Source of the DNA: Mesorhizobium sp. WSM3859
GTDB taxonomy: Bacteria > Pseudomonadota > Alphaproteobacteria > Rhizobiales > Rhizobiaceae
NCBI RefSeq assembly: GCF_002295065.1
Contig: NZ_NSGG01000021.1
Location: forward strand, 19,136 to 83,135
DNA: 64,000 nucleotides
Reading direction: 5' to 3'
This document shows, one piece after another, positions 36,641 to 46,349 of the stretch. The notes beneath the pieces are model-generated. The model searched no databases, was not told the origin of the DNA, and was given only the letters and a program-made list of their open reading frames with translations. Both the position numbers and the translations under genes were made by a program. Within the stretch, counting starts at the first letter, position 1. Each line of letters opens with the position of its first letter.

Positions 36641-37818
36641 ACTCCGGTATCGCCGTGCCGCGAACCATTGTCGCCAGGTCTGTCCCGGAAGTGGCGCGGG
36701 CAGGCGGCGATCTTCTCGAAAGCTCGGAAAAAGTGGTCGCCAAATTGTTGTCGACGGTGGTTTCACACAAGTCCGATGTCGGCGGCGTGGTCCTAGACAT
36801 CGCGACCGCCGAGAAGGCCGCGGAGGCCGCGCGGTCGATCGAGACACGCTTGAGCGCGCAGGCGGCGGGGTCGAAGCCGGACGGCTACACGGTGCAAACT
36901 ATGGTCGCGCGCAAGCATGCGCAGGAACTCATTTTGGGCATGAGCATGAATCCCATGTTCGGGCCGGTCATTTTGTTTGGCGCCGGCGGTACGGCTGTCG
37001 AGGTTGTGAACGACACCGCGATCGCCCTGCCGCCGCTTGACGACGTGCTGGCCGCAGACGCGATCGACGCGACCAGAATAGGGCGCCTGCTTGCCGGCTA
37101 TCGCGATCGCAGGCCAGCCGACCGAGCCGCGATCATCGCCGCGCTCAACGGTCTGTCGCAAATGATCGTCGACTTTCCCTGCCTGGTGTCCCTCGACGTC
37201 AACCCGCTGCTGGCGGACGTAGAGGGTGTGATTGCGCTCGACGCCCGCATCGAAATCGACCCTCGCCGGGTGGATGAAGCGGCGCCAAATCCGACTCTTG
37301 TGATGAGACCCTATCCGTCGGGATGGAGTCGCGATTTTCTCTCCGACAGCCTCTCTTTCCACATCCGGCCGATCATGCCGGCGGATGTGGCGCTCTATCC
37401 CGCGTTCCTGGCCAGGATTCGCCCGATGATCTGCGGCTACGGTTCCTGTCCCTTAGGAAGAACTTTCCCGATCAGATGCTGAAGCGGCTCACCCAGTTCG
37501 ACTACGATCGAGACATCGCCTTCGTCGCGCTGGAAAAGGACACGGGCTGGCCGGAATCCGCCGGCTTTCCTGCGACCCCGATCACAGGGCCGGCGAATAT
37601 GCCTTGCTCGTTCGGTCGGATCTTCAGGGCCATGGCCTCGGATGGGACTTGTTGAAACAGCTGATCTGTTATGCGAAGGCTGACGGCATCGGTCGTATCG
37701 AAGGCATAATCCTCACGAAAATAGCAAGATGCTCTCAATGTGCCGGGAGTTCGGCTTATCGATTGCGCACCATGCTAGCGAGCCGGGACTGTCCGTGGCG
37801 ACGCTAAAGGTCAGCTAA
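36640..37818 (+). pseudogene. Remnant of ADP-forming acyl-CoA synthetase fused to a GNAT acetyltransferase
   Basis: Only the C-terminal part remains. The ATP-grasp_5 domain reads KLLSTVVSHKSDVGGVVLD, RKHAQELILGMSMNPMFGPV and LFGAGGTAVEVVND. The GNAT domain starts FHIRPIMPADVALYPAFLAR, then shifts frame near 37430 to PDDLRLRFLSLRKNFPDQML, again near 37545 to EYALLVRSDLQGHGLGWDLL, and once more near 37715 to SKMLSMCREFGLSIAHHASE, ending at TAA 37816. Intact relatives (Pat/AcsF-type) either make acetyl-CoA or acetylate proteins in a nucleotide-sensitive way. The CoA-binding N-terminus is lost. At least three frameshifts make it a clear pseudogene. Confidence 0.8.
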
Positions 37819-37835
37819 AGCGGCGATAATGTCTA

Positions 37836-39135
37836 TCATCCTGTCTTTCTCAAGCCGACTGCGGTTGAAGCCGTGCCTTCAGTCAAGGCCACCGTCTCGG
37901 CGGTGATTTCGGCCACCTTGCGGTCCGCCTCGATCTTGTGCCAGGTCAACGCACCGGCGTCGCGCTGCAATTGCCGCGACAGGATGTCGACGGTGGCATC
38001 CGACGGGCCGCCCTTGCGTTCGCTGACGCGACGCCAAAGCACAGACGGATCTGCCGCCAGCCAAAATCCGGCAAAAGGAACGTCTGCCTCGCTCGCGGCG
38101 CGCTCGATCCTGTCGCGATCCTCCGACCGGTCGAATACAGCGTCGGCGACGACAGAACCGCCTTCGGCAAGGATCAGCTCCGAACGCCAGGCGATCTGGC
38201 GATACACGCGTTCCGACACGCCGGGCCGGTAGGCCTTGTCCGGCAGCCTGGTTTCGGCAGGCACGCCATGCATTGCGGACGCGATCGCTCTCGACGATTC
38301 GGGCGCCGGGCGGTGCTCCGATCCGCGGCGCAAGCGCTTCTGCGACCGTCGTCTTGCCCGAGCCGCTCAGACCGCCGATCGCGACGAGCCGAGGCGGCGT
38401 TTCGACGAGCAAAGCCTGCGCGAGCCGGAGATAGGATCGCGCTTCGGCGACCAGCTCTGTCGAATCCTGGCTGCCTTCCTCGACCTGCGTCGCCGTCACG
38501 TGAGCGCGGACCGCCGCCCGAACCGCCATGAAGAAGGGGAGCAGGATGAAGCCGTCCTCGTCGTCGGCGTCGTCGAGGTAGCGGTTCATCACCAGATTGG
38601 CGAACTCCGGAAAGCCGCGATGCCATAGGTCCATCAGCAGGAATGCGAGATCGTAGAGGACATCGACGGTGGCGATCTGATCGTTGAACTCGATGCAATC
38701 GAAGAGGCGAGGCTCGCCGTCGAAGACGCAGATGTTGCGCAGATGCAGGTCACCATGGCAGCGGGTGCGGACCCGGCCCGTCGCCTCTCGCCGGTCAATC
38801 AGCCCGGCATGGCGGGCGAGGGCGGCGCGAAACGCCGCGTTGAGCGTTTCAATCTCCGTTTGATCGAACACGTGACTGGTCGCAAATCCGGCCGAATTGA
38901 TTGCAAGCACGCCTCCGATGTTCGCCGATCCGCCGCCGGCATGGATCACGTCGGCGCCGCGATGGTATTGCGCAATCATGCGCGCCACGCCCGTCATCAA
39001 TGCGGAGGTCAACGTCCCGGCAGTGGCCATGCGATCGAGGAGGTTCGACTGATCGAAGCGAACCATCTCGATAACGGCGTCAACCAGTTCGCCCGATCCA
39101 TCCAATACCGGATGAGGTCGTTGGCGGGCGCGCGC
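37836..39135 (-). pseudogene. Broken APH-type kinase / AAA ATPase fusion gene
   Basis: The minus strand encodes an aminoglycoside-phosphotransferase-like domain (GVLAINSAGF, TRCHGDLHLRNICVFDGEPR with the catalytic HGD, and FDCIEFND), then a P-loop kinase domain with Walker A GLSGSGKTTVAEALA. A one-base shift near 38290 interrupts it after ESDRVRNA; the other frame continues LPDKAYRPGVSERVYRQIAW and WHKIEADRKVAEIT. The N-terminal region is cut near the universal stress protein remnant. Intact proteins of this type occur next to acyl-CoA synthetase and stress protein genes in many bacteria. Confidence 0.75.
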
Positions 39136-39653
39136 GTTACGCCAATATAACCGTCCTTGGATCGGATTTGCTCGCGAGCCATACGCTCAAGGAGAAAGTT
39201 ATCGAGGGAACGCTGTTTTCGTCCGGGAAGCCAATCCTGCTTGTCCCCAAAGGAGCAACCGTGACGCTGAAGCCGAAACGCGTCCTCGTCGCGTGGGACG
39301 CCAGCCTGGAAGCGTCGCGCGCCTTGCGAGAGTCGCTCGACACTCTTTCAGGTGCCGACGAGGTGCGGATAGTCATGGTCGACCCGATCGAGGACGAACG
39401 GCATCACGGCGCGGAACCCGGGGCGGACGTGGCGACCTATCTCTCCCGTCATGGCGTAAAAGTAACTATGGACCGACTGCCGAGTTCAACCCACTCGATC
39501 GCCGACGTGCTCCGCCAGCACGCCGTCGACACTGGCGCCGAGCTCATGGTCATTGGCGCCTACGGCCATTCCCGGCTGCGCGAGAGGATTTTCGGCGGAG
39601 TGACTAGATCGATGATCGAGAACCCGGGGCTGCCGATCATCATGGCTCGTTAA
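39136..39653 (+). pseudogene. Universal stress protein lacking its first domain
   Basis: The frame begins inside the first UspA domain (ARYANITVLGSDLLASHTLK) and goes on through a complete second domain: PKRVLVAWDASLEASRALRE, and VIGAYGHSRLRERIFGGVTR with the ATP-binding G-x2-G-x9-G(S/T) pattern. Full-length relatives have about 280 residues; roughly the first 110 are missing. The break coincides with the truncated 5' end of the opposite kinase remnant, so one deletion explains both. A shortened product from the ATG at 39168 could still form one Usp domain. Confidence 0.65.
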
Positions 39654-39802
39654 AAGCTGAGTCCGGCGAGAGGCGAAATCGAACCTAGGCTTCGCTGTCC
39701 GACACAAGAAGCGGCGTACCAACCGTCAGCGGCAGCTCGATGAGCGCGTCGAAGCGGTCGTTGAAACGGCCAAGGCCGACGTTGGCGGCGGCTCTTCATG
39801 GT

Positions 39803-40879
39803 TCAAAGGCTCTGCTCCTGCTCGGCGATACCTTGTCGGGAGGCCAGCGAATTGCAGATCAGCACGAGCTTGCCCTTAACGCCTCCCTGACCGAGCAGTT
39901 CCTGGGCGCGACGAGCCTCGGTCAATGGCATCAGCATGGCCACCATCGGCTTGATCTTTCCGTCGCGAAGCAGCTCAAGCAAGGCGCCGAGATCGTCGCG
40001 GAACCAGGCGAGCTTCCACCGTTTCAAATATTGTATGCTGTAGGGGAGTATGCGTCGTCGACCTGGTGAGACGAAAGCGCAGACCGCGTACCAGAGAGGT
40101 CGCAATATCCCGCGTAGACGATAACGTAAGCCCCCTGCCAGTCGGCCCTTCTGCAGAAATGAAGTGAAGCCATAGGCTATGACGCGGCCACCGGGCCTCA
40201 GAGCCCGAAACGACCGCCAGACATTGGCTTCGCCGACCCCGTCGAAGACGACATCCACGCCGCCGTTTGTCAGGCGATGGATCTCTCTGACGAAGTCGGC
40301 CCGTTCGTAGTCGATCGGCGTGGCCCCGAGATCGCATACGATCTGATGATCCGCAAGAGAGGCAGTCCCGTACATCTCTAAACCTGCCAGGCGGCCAAGT
40401 TGCAGCAGAGCCGTGCCGACTCCACCGGCCGCGCCATGAATGAGAACCCGTTGACCCGGTGAAGCATGCCCAAGGCGATGCATCATCTGATAGGCCGTAA
40501 CGTAGTTCAGCACGAGGCTAACTGCCTCGGCCGGATCAACGCCAGTCGGAACCGAAGTGAGTTCATCTTCAGGCAGGCAGATGAACTGGGCGTAGCCGCC
40601 ATGAATGGGCAGCGCCGCAACCAGTTTACCGAACATCGCATGGGACGCACCCTCTCCAGCTTCGTCTACGATGCCCACAATGTCCCATCCTGGCGTGAAT
40701 GGCAGCGTCGTCTTTTCTGGATGGATCCCCTCCCGCATCAACAGCTCTGCGAAGGAGACGCCGGCGGCGATTATTTGCACCCGCAACTCACCGGATGCCG
40801 GATGGGGCGCGTCTTCCTCCACGATCTCCAGAACTTCAGGTCCGCCATGGTGGCGAACAACGACGCGCAGAGACTTCAT
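39803..40879 (-). CDS. Zinc-independent medium-chain reductase (quinone oxidoreductase-like)
   Basis: A 358-residue MDR-superfamily enzyme. The N-terminal GroES-like domain (MKSLRVVVRHHGGPEVLEIV, FTPGWDIVGIVDEAGEGA) lacks the zinc-binding Cys-His set. The NADPH-binding fold shows GQRVLIHGAAGGVGTALLQL. The family reduces quinones or enals with NADPH. The ATG at 40879 starts the conserved domain and is preferred over the frame start at 40918. Among the decayed genes to its left this one is intact. Confidence 0.85.
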   Translation of the reverse strand: MKSLRVVVRHHGGPEVLEIVEEDAPHPASGELRVQIIAAGVSFAELLMREGIHPEKTTLPFTPGWDIVGIVDEAGEGASHAMFGKLVAALPIHGGYAQFICLPEDELTSVPTGVDPAEAVSLVLNYVTAYQMMHRLGHASPGQRVLIHGAAGGVGTALLQLGRLAGLEMYGTASLADHQIVCDLGATPIDYERADFVREIHRLTNGGVDVVFDGVGEANVWRSFRALRPGGRVIAYGFTSFLQKGRLAGGLRYRLRGILRPLWYAVCAFVSPGRRRILPYSIQYLKRWKLAWFRDDLGALLELLRDGKIKPMVAMLMPLTEARRAQELLGQGGVKGKLVLICNSLASRQGIAEQEQSL

Positions 40880-41344
40880 AGCGGGCTCGGTCCAGATTGG
40901 ACTCCTCCCCTGAGGCAAACTCAGACTAAAGGGTAGCGCGCGCGGGTGTGAAGCGATTTGCTCCAGATCAAACCCACCAGAAATCGGTCGCCACCCACGA
41001 ATAGCTGCTTATTCGCGCAGAATGACATTGCGACGCAGGCTCGACAGGAGCAGGTCAGTTGCCATTAGGCGTTGGTGGAAACAAATGTCCGTTTTGGCAA
41101 ATGATCCCGACCTGGCAGTTTGAACGTCTGATATCCTCGTTCTGGAGCCGGAAGCCGTCATTCCGCTTCCGGCCCCAAGGACGACATGGCAGCTATGCGC
41201 CGCATGGCCGTTGAAGTCCGCTCTGCCAACGCCCGTAAGCGGCCTTGCTGCAGCCAACACCACAGGGCCTTATTTTGAAAAAGCGCGTGATCGCCTGCAC
41301 CACGCGCTTGAATGACACGATAAAGTGTGCTCGGTCTTCTTGGT
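40880..41344. other. Spacer, no supported gene
   Basis: About 465 bases, presumably with the reductase promoter. No convincing frame or hairpin. Confidence 0.4.
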
Positions 41345-41596
41345 TCAGCGTCTGACCATTCGGGCAACAGCAATCAAAATACATGCGCCGATAAAGCCGG
41401 CGACAAGATAGCCAAGCCATCCGGTCAAGGATAGGCCGAGCAGTCCGAGAAGAAGGTTAGCGACAATGGCGCCGACAATTCCTAAAATGATGTTCATGAG
41501 CACGCCCATGTTGCTCTTCATGAACATCTCTGCGAGCCAGCCGGCGATCCCGCCGATGACGATAGCCGCTACCCAACCGACACCTGGATTATCCAT
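41345..41596 (-). CDS. GlsB/YeaQ/YmgE-family stress membrane protein
   Basis: An 83-residue protein with three hydrophobic helices and the family pattern AAIVIGGIAGWLAEMFMKSN, MNIILGIVGAIVANLLLG and LVAGFIGACILIAVARMV (transglycosylase-associated protein family). AAAGGGG precedes the ATG. A textbook EcfG promoter lies 39 bases upstream, so it is a likely member of the general stress regulon. Confidence 0.92.
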   Translation of the reverse strand: MDNPGVGWVAAIVIGGIAGWLAEMFMKSNMGVLMNIILGIVGAIVANLLLGLLGLSLTGWLGYLVAGFIGACILIAVARMVRR

Positions 41597-41634
41597 GTTT
41601 CCCCTTTCCTAGAACCGAAATGGTTCGGCGGGAA

Positions 41635-41660
41635 AACGTGCGATAAACCAATAAAGTTCC
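41635..41660 (-). promoter_or_regulatory. EcfG-type general-stress promoter
   Basis: On the minus strand GGAAC (41660-41656), 17 bases, then CGTT (41638-41635), directly before the GlsB-type gene. Exact match to the consensus with an allowed spacer. Confidence 0.8.
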
Positions 41661-41677
41661 TCGCGGGTATATTGCCA

Positions 41678-42136
41678 TCAGGCCGGGTGCTTTGCCGGGC
41701 GGCGGCTGCTGATGTCCGCCTTAGCCAGGTGCTGACGAAGCAACCTGATGTTGCGATTATTGGCCTTAAAATACACGTCGAAGATTGAACCCAGAATAGG
41801 TACGCTTCCTACAACCGTATCAAGCAAGACGTTCCCCAACATCCTTGCGACCAAGAAATTTCCGGCACCGCAGCTTCGGGCGCGCAACACGATATAGGCC
41901 GACACGATGCTGGTGGCTGCGTCTCCGAGGATGGGCACCAGACCTACTAACGCATCCAGACCGAAACGAATTGAGGTCCCGGGAATGCGCCAGCGCGAGT
42001 CGAGCATGGCCGCCAAAAAATCCAGTTCCGCAACGACGCTAGCTGCCTTGCCGCCCCCATGACCCTGGCCACGTATTCCCCCAGGCCCCGTGCGAGTTAG
42101 CATATTCGGCTGACGGATGACTGTCGTTCTAGACAT
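41678..42136 (-). CDS. DUF4112 membrane protein
   Basis: A 152-residue protein. The DUF4112 core is visible: LDFLAAMLDSRWRIPGTSIR, FGLDALVGLVPILGDAATSI and DTVVGSVPILGSIFDVYFKA. Two hydrophobic segments are predicted. Its start overlaps the end of the YidB-like gene by 8 bases, so the two form an operon. Role unknown, commonly found among envelope stress genes. Confidence 0.85.
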   Translation of the reverse strand: MSRTTVIRQPNMLTRTGPGGIRGQGHGGGKAASVVAELDFLAAMLDSRWRIPGTSIRFGLDALVGLVPILGDAATSIVSAYIVLRARSCGAGNFLVARMLGNVLLDTVVGSVPILGSIFDVYFKANNRNIRLLRQHLAKADISSRRPAKHPA

Positions 42137-42623
42137 CGTTTTGCGTGGTTGATTTAGGTTGCGTTCCGTTCAGAGGCACGTCGTCAAGCAAGGTTGTCTC
42201 ACCGGAGCGTTGGGTGGGCTCTGGTGGCAGTGCACCATTTGGCGTCATCTTGTTGACGGCCTCAGGCAGATCCCGAGTGATCCTGCGGACGAGCTCCTCG
42301 CGCGACAGGCCGGTCTGCATCGACAGTGACGTCAGAGTGCCTTCGTCTATTGCCGCTTCCACCTCCTTCGCCTCGATTGGCTGGTTCGGCCCAGTGCCGA
42401 GCCAGGAGTCCACCTTGGATCCTGCTCCCGCCTCTCTGAACCGATCTAGGATATCGCCGAGCGCCGTCCCCGAAACGCCTTTGGAAATCGGATCTAAAAT
42501 CCCGCCTTGCGGGTCGTTTGAATTGCGATCTCGCGCCCCACGGATCAACTCGCCGATTTTGTCGCGATTTTGGTACGCCAGAACGCCAAGCATCGCGATC
42601 GCCAGTCTTCCGAGATTCGCCAT
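42129..42623 (-). CDS. YidB/DUF937-family protein
   Basis: A 164-residue protein. Residues 35-125 carry the YidB pattern: LGDILDRFREAGAGSKVDSWLG, GPNQPIEAKEVEAAI, TGLSREELVRRITRDLPEAV. A short hydrophobic segment lies at the N-terminus. GGAGG precedes the ATG at 42623 by 7 bases, which selects this start over 42758. Function unknown. Confidence 0.85.
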   Translation of the reverse strand: MANLGRLAIAMLGVLAYQNRDKIGELIRGARDRNSNDPQGGILDPISKGVSGTALGDILDRFREAGAGSKVDSWLGTGPNQPIEAKEVEAAIDEGTLTSLSMQTGLSREELVRRITRDLPEAVNKMTPNGALPPEPTQRSGETTLLDDVPLNGTQPKSTTQNDV

Positions 42624-42808
42624 CAGGTACCTCCATATGTTCGAAGGAGAAGGGCTTAGCCTCGCAAAGGTTCCGGCGGGTGATTTCGAACCCGAGCACG
42701 TCGACCAGGCTGTGACGCATCGGCCGCATCTTGCCGCGCCGCATGAGCGATCGCGCACGGACGGTGCCTTCAGCCGAAGCTGGCCGTCCCGCTTGGAATG
42801 CGAGCGGT

Positions 42809-43276
42809 TTATCCGCTACTTAGATCGTGTATGATCGGCTGCAGGCCATCAGGCCTGATATCGACGGTCGCAAGCGTGATCGGCAACCTGAAACGACGGT
42901 GACCAGCGCTCCCCGGATTAAGGTAGAGCACACCGTCAACGGTTTTGAGTTTCGGCACATGGGAGTGGCCCGACACGACCATGTCGACACCGAGTGCTGC
43001 TGGTGAGACCTGCAGTGTTTTCAGATCATGGAGCACGTAGCATGTTCGGCCTGCCAGCCGTACCAACACCGTGTCGGCGTAGTTCGCAGCCCACTGAGCT
43101 GTATCCACGTTGCCTCTGATCGCGGTGACCGGTGCGATCTGCTGAAGCGCGGCAGTAATATCGGGACTGCCGATGTCGCCGGCATGGATGATGTGGTTTA
43201 CCCCAGCCAGGCGTCGTTCCGCCTCAGGCCTCAGCAGCCCGTGTGTGTCAGAGATGATGCCTATCCTGAATGTCAT
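42809..43276 (-). CDS. YfcE/MJ0936-family metallophosphoesterase
   Basis: A 155-residue calcineurin-like phosphoesterase with all metal motifs: GIISDTHG, HAGDIG, RGNVD and SGHSHVP. The family hydrolyses phosphodiesters with Mn2+ or Ni2+; natural substrate unknown. The length is normal for the family. Confidence 0.9.
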   Translation of the reverse strand: MTFRIGIISDTHGLLRPEAERRLAGVNHIIHAGDIGSPDITAALQQIAPVTAIRGNVDTAQWAANYADTVLVRLAGRTCYVLHDLKTLQVSPAALGVDMVVSGHSHVPKLKTVDGVLYLNPGSAGHRRFRLPITLATVDIRPDGLQPIIHDLSSG

Positions 43277-43487
43277 TGTCCGCCGTTATATGGTGAGCAC
43301 ATCGAGGTCAGCCGCAATACGGCTGTTCGGAAATGCCCGCACGGCTCCGTGCAATAGGCTTTTGCCAGGCGATCGGCCGTCGCTTCCAGGAGCGGGGCCA
43401 GCCCTTTTTGCTGACATTGACGACCTTAGCAACATTAGCGGTAAGTGATATAAAGGCTTCTGAGGGCCAAATGGAGGGAGATAAACA

Positions 43488-43808
43488 ATGTCTACATCAC
43501 GTCGTGCATTGCTTTTTATGCTAGGTACAAGTGTCGTGCTGCACGTAGCATTTATGGGCGTGGCATCTGCGAAGGGCGGCGGAAAAGGTGCTGGCCGTGA
43601 TGGTGCGACGGATGCCAAAGCAACCATCGCTCCAAGCGCCAAGGCCAACCCCGCGCAGGTAAGAACCTATAAGACTTTCCAGGGCAAAGAATGTCGCCGA
43701 GATTATGCCCGGCTTTGTCCCTCGAAGCCCATTGGCAAGTGCGATCTGCAAGGCAACATCGATCAATTGTCAGCCCCCTGCAAGACATACGTTCAACAGC
43801 ACTCCTAA
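43488..43808 (+). CDS. Secreted small protein with cysteine-rich repeat-like end
   Basis: A 106-residue protein with a clear Sec signal peptide (SRRALLFMLGTSVVLHVAFMG, cleavage after ASA) and a low-complexity Gly/Ala/Lys linker. The C-terminal end ECRRDYARLC, then CDLQGNIDQLSAPCKTYV, has four Cys spaced as in Cys-rich repeat proteins. GGAGGG precedes the ATG. Predicted periplasmic with two disulfides. Function unknown. Confidence 0.7.
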   Translation: MSTSRRALLFMLGTSVVLHVAFMGVASAKGGGKGAGRDGATDAKATIAPSAKANPAQVRTYKTFQGKECRRDYARLCPSKPIGKCDLQGNIDQLSAPCKTYVQQHS

Positions 43809-43819
43809 GCCAGAACAGC

Positions 43820-43863
43820 CCAGCGCCGAGTGGGAATACTCAACTCTTTATGCTCGGCGCTGG
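43820..43863. terminator. Hairpin between converging genes
   Basis: An 11-bp perfect inverted repeat (CCAGCGCCGAG / CTCGGCGCTGG) with a 22-base loop, placed where the plus gene ends and the minus gene ends. No long T-run, so strength is uncertain. Confidence 0.5.
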
Positions 43864-44064
43864 AGTTCTCTCTCGGGGCTCAAAACTCAGCCGCTCCACG
43901 GTGGCAACAATCGCAACCGACAGTGCCTCGGCCTCGTCGAGTAGCGTCGGGCCATAGTGCCCATTCACCTGCTCCTCGCTCTTCAGCACGCCTGGCGGGC
44001 AATGCTCCTCGATCGTCGCGCGGATCATGCGCAGTGCGGCGCGGCAAGCAGGGTCGTTTTCCAT
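43840..44064 (-). CDS. Small hypothetical protein
   Basis: A 74-residue protein (MENDPACRAALRMIRATIEE, HYGPTLLDEAEALSVAIVAT), helical, without known motifs. An in-frame ATG at 44106 exists, but a putative EcfG promoter at 44074-44099 lies inside that extension, favouring the start at 44064. That would leave almost no leader, so the start remains uncertain. Confidence 0.5.
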   Translation of the reverse strand: MENDPACRAALRMIRATIEEHCPPGVLKSEEQVNGHYGPTLLDEAEALSVAIVATVERLSFEPRERTPAPSIKS

Positions 44065-44073
44065 AACCAAATA

Positions 44074-44099
44074 AACATTCAATTTTGCTAAAATGTTCC
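44074..44099 (-). promoter_or_regulatory. Possible EcfG-type promoter
   Basis: On the minus strand GGAAC (44099-44095), 17 bases, then TGTT (44077-44074). One mismatch to CGTT. Confidence 0.4.
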
Positions 44100-44145
44100 G
44101 GAACAAGGTAGCGGCCCGCGTCTTGAACCGCGTTGGGTTGGGGTT

Positions 44146-45001
44146 GTGCGGTGCGTCTCACTTTCTCAAGCCGATGGAGCCCTAACTAGTCGAGCAGCAC
44201 CGAAGGGGGATGGGTGGTCGCACGAGATTAAATTCGACGGGTACAGAACCCAGCCTATCAAGGACGAGGATGCCATCCAGCTCTATACGAAGACCGGCAT
44301 CAACTGCACGAGCAGATATCGGCCGACCGCGGCCGAAGCGGCAAATCTTAAGGCCGAAAGTTTCATCATCGAAGGCGAGATGATCGTCACGAATTATGCC
44401 GGACTCTCGGACTTCGATGCCTTGCGTTCGGCCATCACCAGGCGCCCGCAAGACCTCTACCTAGTGGCTTTCGATCTTCTCCACCTCAACGGCCACGACC
44501 TTCGCGACATGCCGCTCAGCGAGGGACGTGCTACAGGCGCTGATCCCGGCCGGCGGCCACATCCAGTTTTCGGAGTCGCTGCCGGGCACTGGCGACGCTG
44601 TTTACCACCTCTCTTGCGAGGCCAACCTTGAAGGTATCGTCTCGAAGCGGCTGGACAGCGTCTACCGCTCCGGCTCGACCATGAACTGGCGTAAGATCAA
44701 ATGCTCATGGAGATCATCGGTATGCAGCGCGAGCGTGGAAAGCCGGCGATGGTGCTGATGGCCGACAAGGGCCGTTACATGGGCGGCGCCTTCGTCACCT
44801 TCAGGGCCGACAAACGCCAACAGCTATGGGACAGGGTACAAGGCAAGACCGGTGCACCGCCGCCGAAGGGCCTCAAAAAGGAAAAGGCGGAGTGGCTGAA
44901 GCCGGGGCCTTTCGGGCAGAGTGCGGTTCCTGAAGGGCGAAGAGAAACTTCGCCACGCAATGCTGAAGGATTTCTGGGAGGACGATGATGGCCGTGGCTA
45001 A
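44146..45001 (+). pseudogene. Broken ATP-dependent DNA ligase (LigC/LigD ligase-domain type)
   Basis: The adenylation motif HEIKFDGYR (catalytic Lys) is followed by IIEGEMIV and LYLVAFDLLHLNG. A frameshift near 44525 is followed by LQALIPAGGHIQFSES and EGIVSKRLDSVYRSG (motif IV region). Another shift leads to KPAMVLMADKGRYMGGAFVT and KGLKKEKAEWLKPG, and a last one to RFLKGEEKLRHAMLKDF before TAA 44999-45001. At least three shifts plus a shortened N-terminus make it non-functional. Intact relatives join DNA ends in Ku-dependent repair. Confidence 0.8.
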
Positions 45002-45160
45002 GAAAGACCAGAGCGCGTTATCTATGCCTGGATGTACGGCCAGCAGGCGCGCAAGGACGGCAAGGAACGGGCCGTGCCGGAGTATTGGGCGGAGCATGCC
45101 GCGGCGTGGTTGCAGGGTTTTGATGGCGGCCGCTCGGTGGCGAGCCGACCCGGTAAGTGA
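44985..45160 (+). pseudogene. Frameshifted small protein with an RMF-like pattern
   Basis: The ATG at 44985 lies in the end of the ligase remnant and begins MMAVAKK. One frame over, the sequence continues RVIYAWMYGQQARKDGKERA, VPEYWAEHAAAWLQGFDGG and RSVASRPGK to a stop at 45160. The spacing Y-x2-G-x2-A-x2-G ... A-W-L-x-G-F resembles ribosome-modulation-factor-like small proteins; that similarity is weak. A small indel near 45010 separates the two parts. Confidence 0.5.
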
Positions 45161-45210
45161 AAGCCTTGAGGCAGAGCTGGACGAGAGTGCGGTGGGGCGC
45201 ACAGCCCTCA

Positions 45211-45606
45211 TCAATGACGGATCCTGATGTAGGCGACACCCACCGTCTGGCTTCTTGGTGGCCCAGTCCGGCACACGTCGAACGTTACCCTATCCTGGTC
45301 CGCAGGAACCTCGACCAACCCGCTCGTACAGAATCCGTAGTCATCTGCCTCCGCAGATAAGGCGGAGCCGATATAGAACGATGTCTGGGGCGGATAGGCG
45401 AAAATAGTGACGACGACGCGCCGAGGAACGACAACCCAACATGGTGCAAACGTTGCACACTGCGCTATCGCTCGTTCGAGCTTCCCTCCCTTCGAAAGTA
45501 CAACATCTGCTGAGTACGCCTCCCGACGAAGTGCAAGGCTTGGCCTGGTGGCAGAGATGGTCAGCGAGCATAGCAAACACGCAATGCGCCGAATTCTGTT
45601 CGCCAT
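45211..45606 (-). CDS. Exported hypothetical protein
   Basis: A 131-residue protein with an N-terminal basic-hydrophobic signal (NRIRRIACLLCSLTISATRP). The mature part is beta-rich with three Cys (QCATFAPCWVVVPRR, YGFCTSGLVEV, FDVCRTG). Likely periplasmic; no family recognised. The ATG at 45606 lies close to a GGGGGCGG sequence. Confidence 0.55.
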   Translation of the reverse strand: MANRIRRIACLLCSLTISATRPSLALRREAYSADVVLSKGGKLERAIAQCATFAPCWVVVPRRVVVTIFAYPPQTSFYIGSALSAEADDYGFCTSGLVEVPADQDRVTFDVCRTGPPRSQTVGVAYIRIRH

Positions 45607-46112
45607 ATGCCGCCCCCAAGTGATTTGCGGGATCATATTGTAAAGGTGGCAGCAATGAGGACGGGCTTCAGCCGGCGAGTTGCTGCGGCCGGCTCGTCGG
45701 TCGCGTGAAGTTCCTCAAGGGCCAAGACTTTGCGTCATGCCTCCCTCAAAGATTTCGTGATGAGTCGGCTTGAAGGTCTGCTAGTGGAACATCGAGACAC
45801 GGGCCAAGTTTGATCAAACAGCCGGCGCGAGGCTGGACTGCCTCCATCCGCGCGTCGCGTCGGGTGCCCACACCCGATAAAGAGCCCGTCTGGCACCCAT
45901 GGCAGGCGGGCTCTTTCACGACTGTGAAATGGACCATCGCAGGTAGCGCAATGAGACCTCAGTCCTCATTGCAGCACAAGCGGTTATCGAAGATTATTGC
46001 TCCACCGCCGATGGTTGAAACCACTTATCCTCGGGGAGAGATGTCGGTGGCAAGCCCGGCTCGCAAATCCTGTGTCACCTCGATCGGCGAGCCGGGTTGT
46101 GAGGCTGGGGGC
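45607..46112. other. Spacer with one strong terminator
   Basis: About 500 bases without a supported gene. It contains the terminator at 45879-45916. Confidence 0.4.
45879..45916. terminator. Bidirectional rho-independent terminator
   Basis: A 14-bp stem (AAAGAGCCCGTCTG / CAGGCGGGCTCTTT, one T-G pair) with a 10-base loop; A-rich on one side and T-rich on the other. Confidence 0.75.
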
Positions 46113-46324
46113 ATGCCGGGATTTTCTTCGACCTCGCCCATGGCGGGGATACCTACCACGACAAGCAAGGAACCAGCCTGCACGACCTCAGGGTGGCCAG
46201 GCAAACAGCCGTGGCGATGGCCTATAGATTGGCGGGAGAAGCCAAGGGCCACGATGTCGTCTGCACCGTCAGCGACATAAACGGCAGGCAGGTCATCCAG
46301 TCACGAAGCAAGCGTGACGCCTAA
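46113..46324 (+). pseudogene. Frameshifted DUF6894 family gene
   Basis: The ATG at 46113 follows a GAGG box but shifts frame after MPG. The correct frame then reads IFFDLAHGGDTYHDKQGTSL, HDLRVARQTAVAMAYRLAGE, DVVCTVSDINGRQVIQ, a typical DUF6894 protein of about 70 residues ending at 46324. The break lies in a GGG run (46118-46120) and one extra G restores it. Function of the family is unknown. Confidence 0.7.
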
Positions 46325-46349
46325 AAGTCGCAGGGTCAGCCCGTGGCAA

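Noticed and set aside
45783..45810. GGAAC followed 17 bases later by GTTT, an EcfG-like match
   Set aside because: No supported gene follows in the right position.
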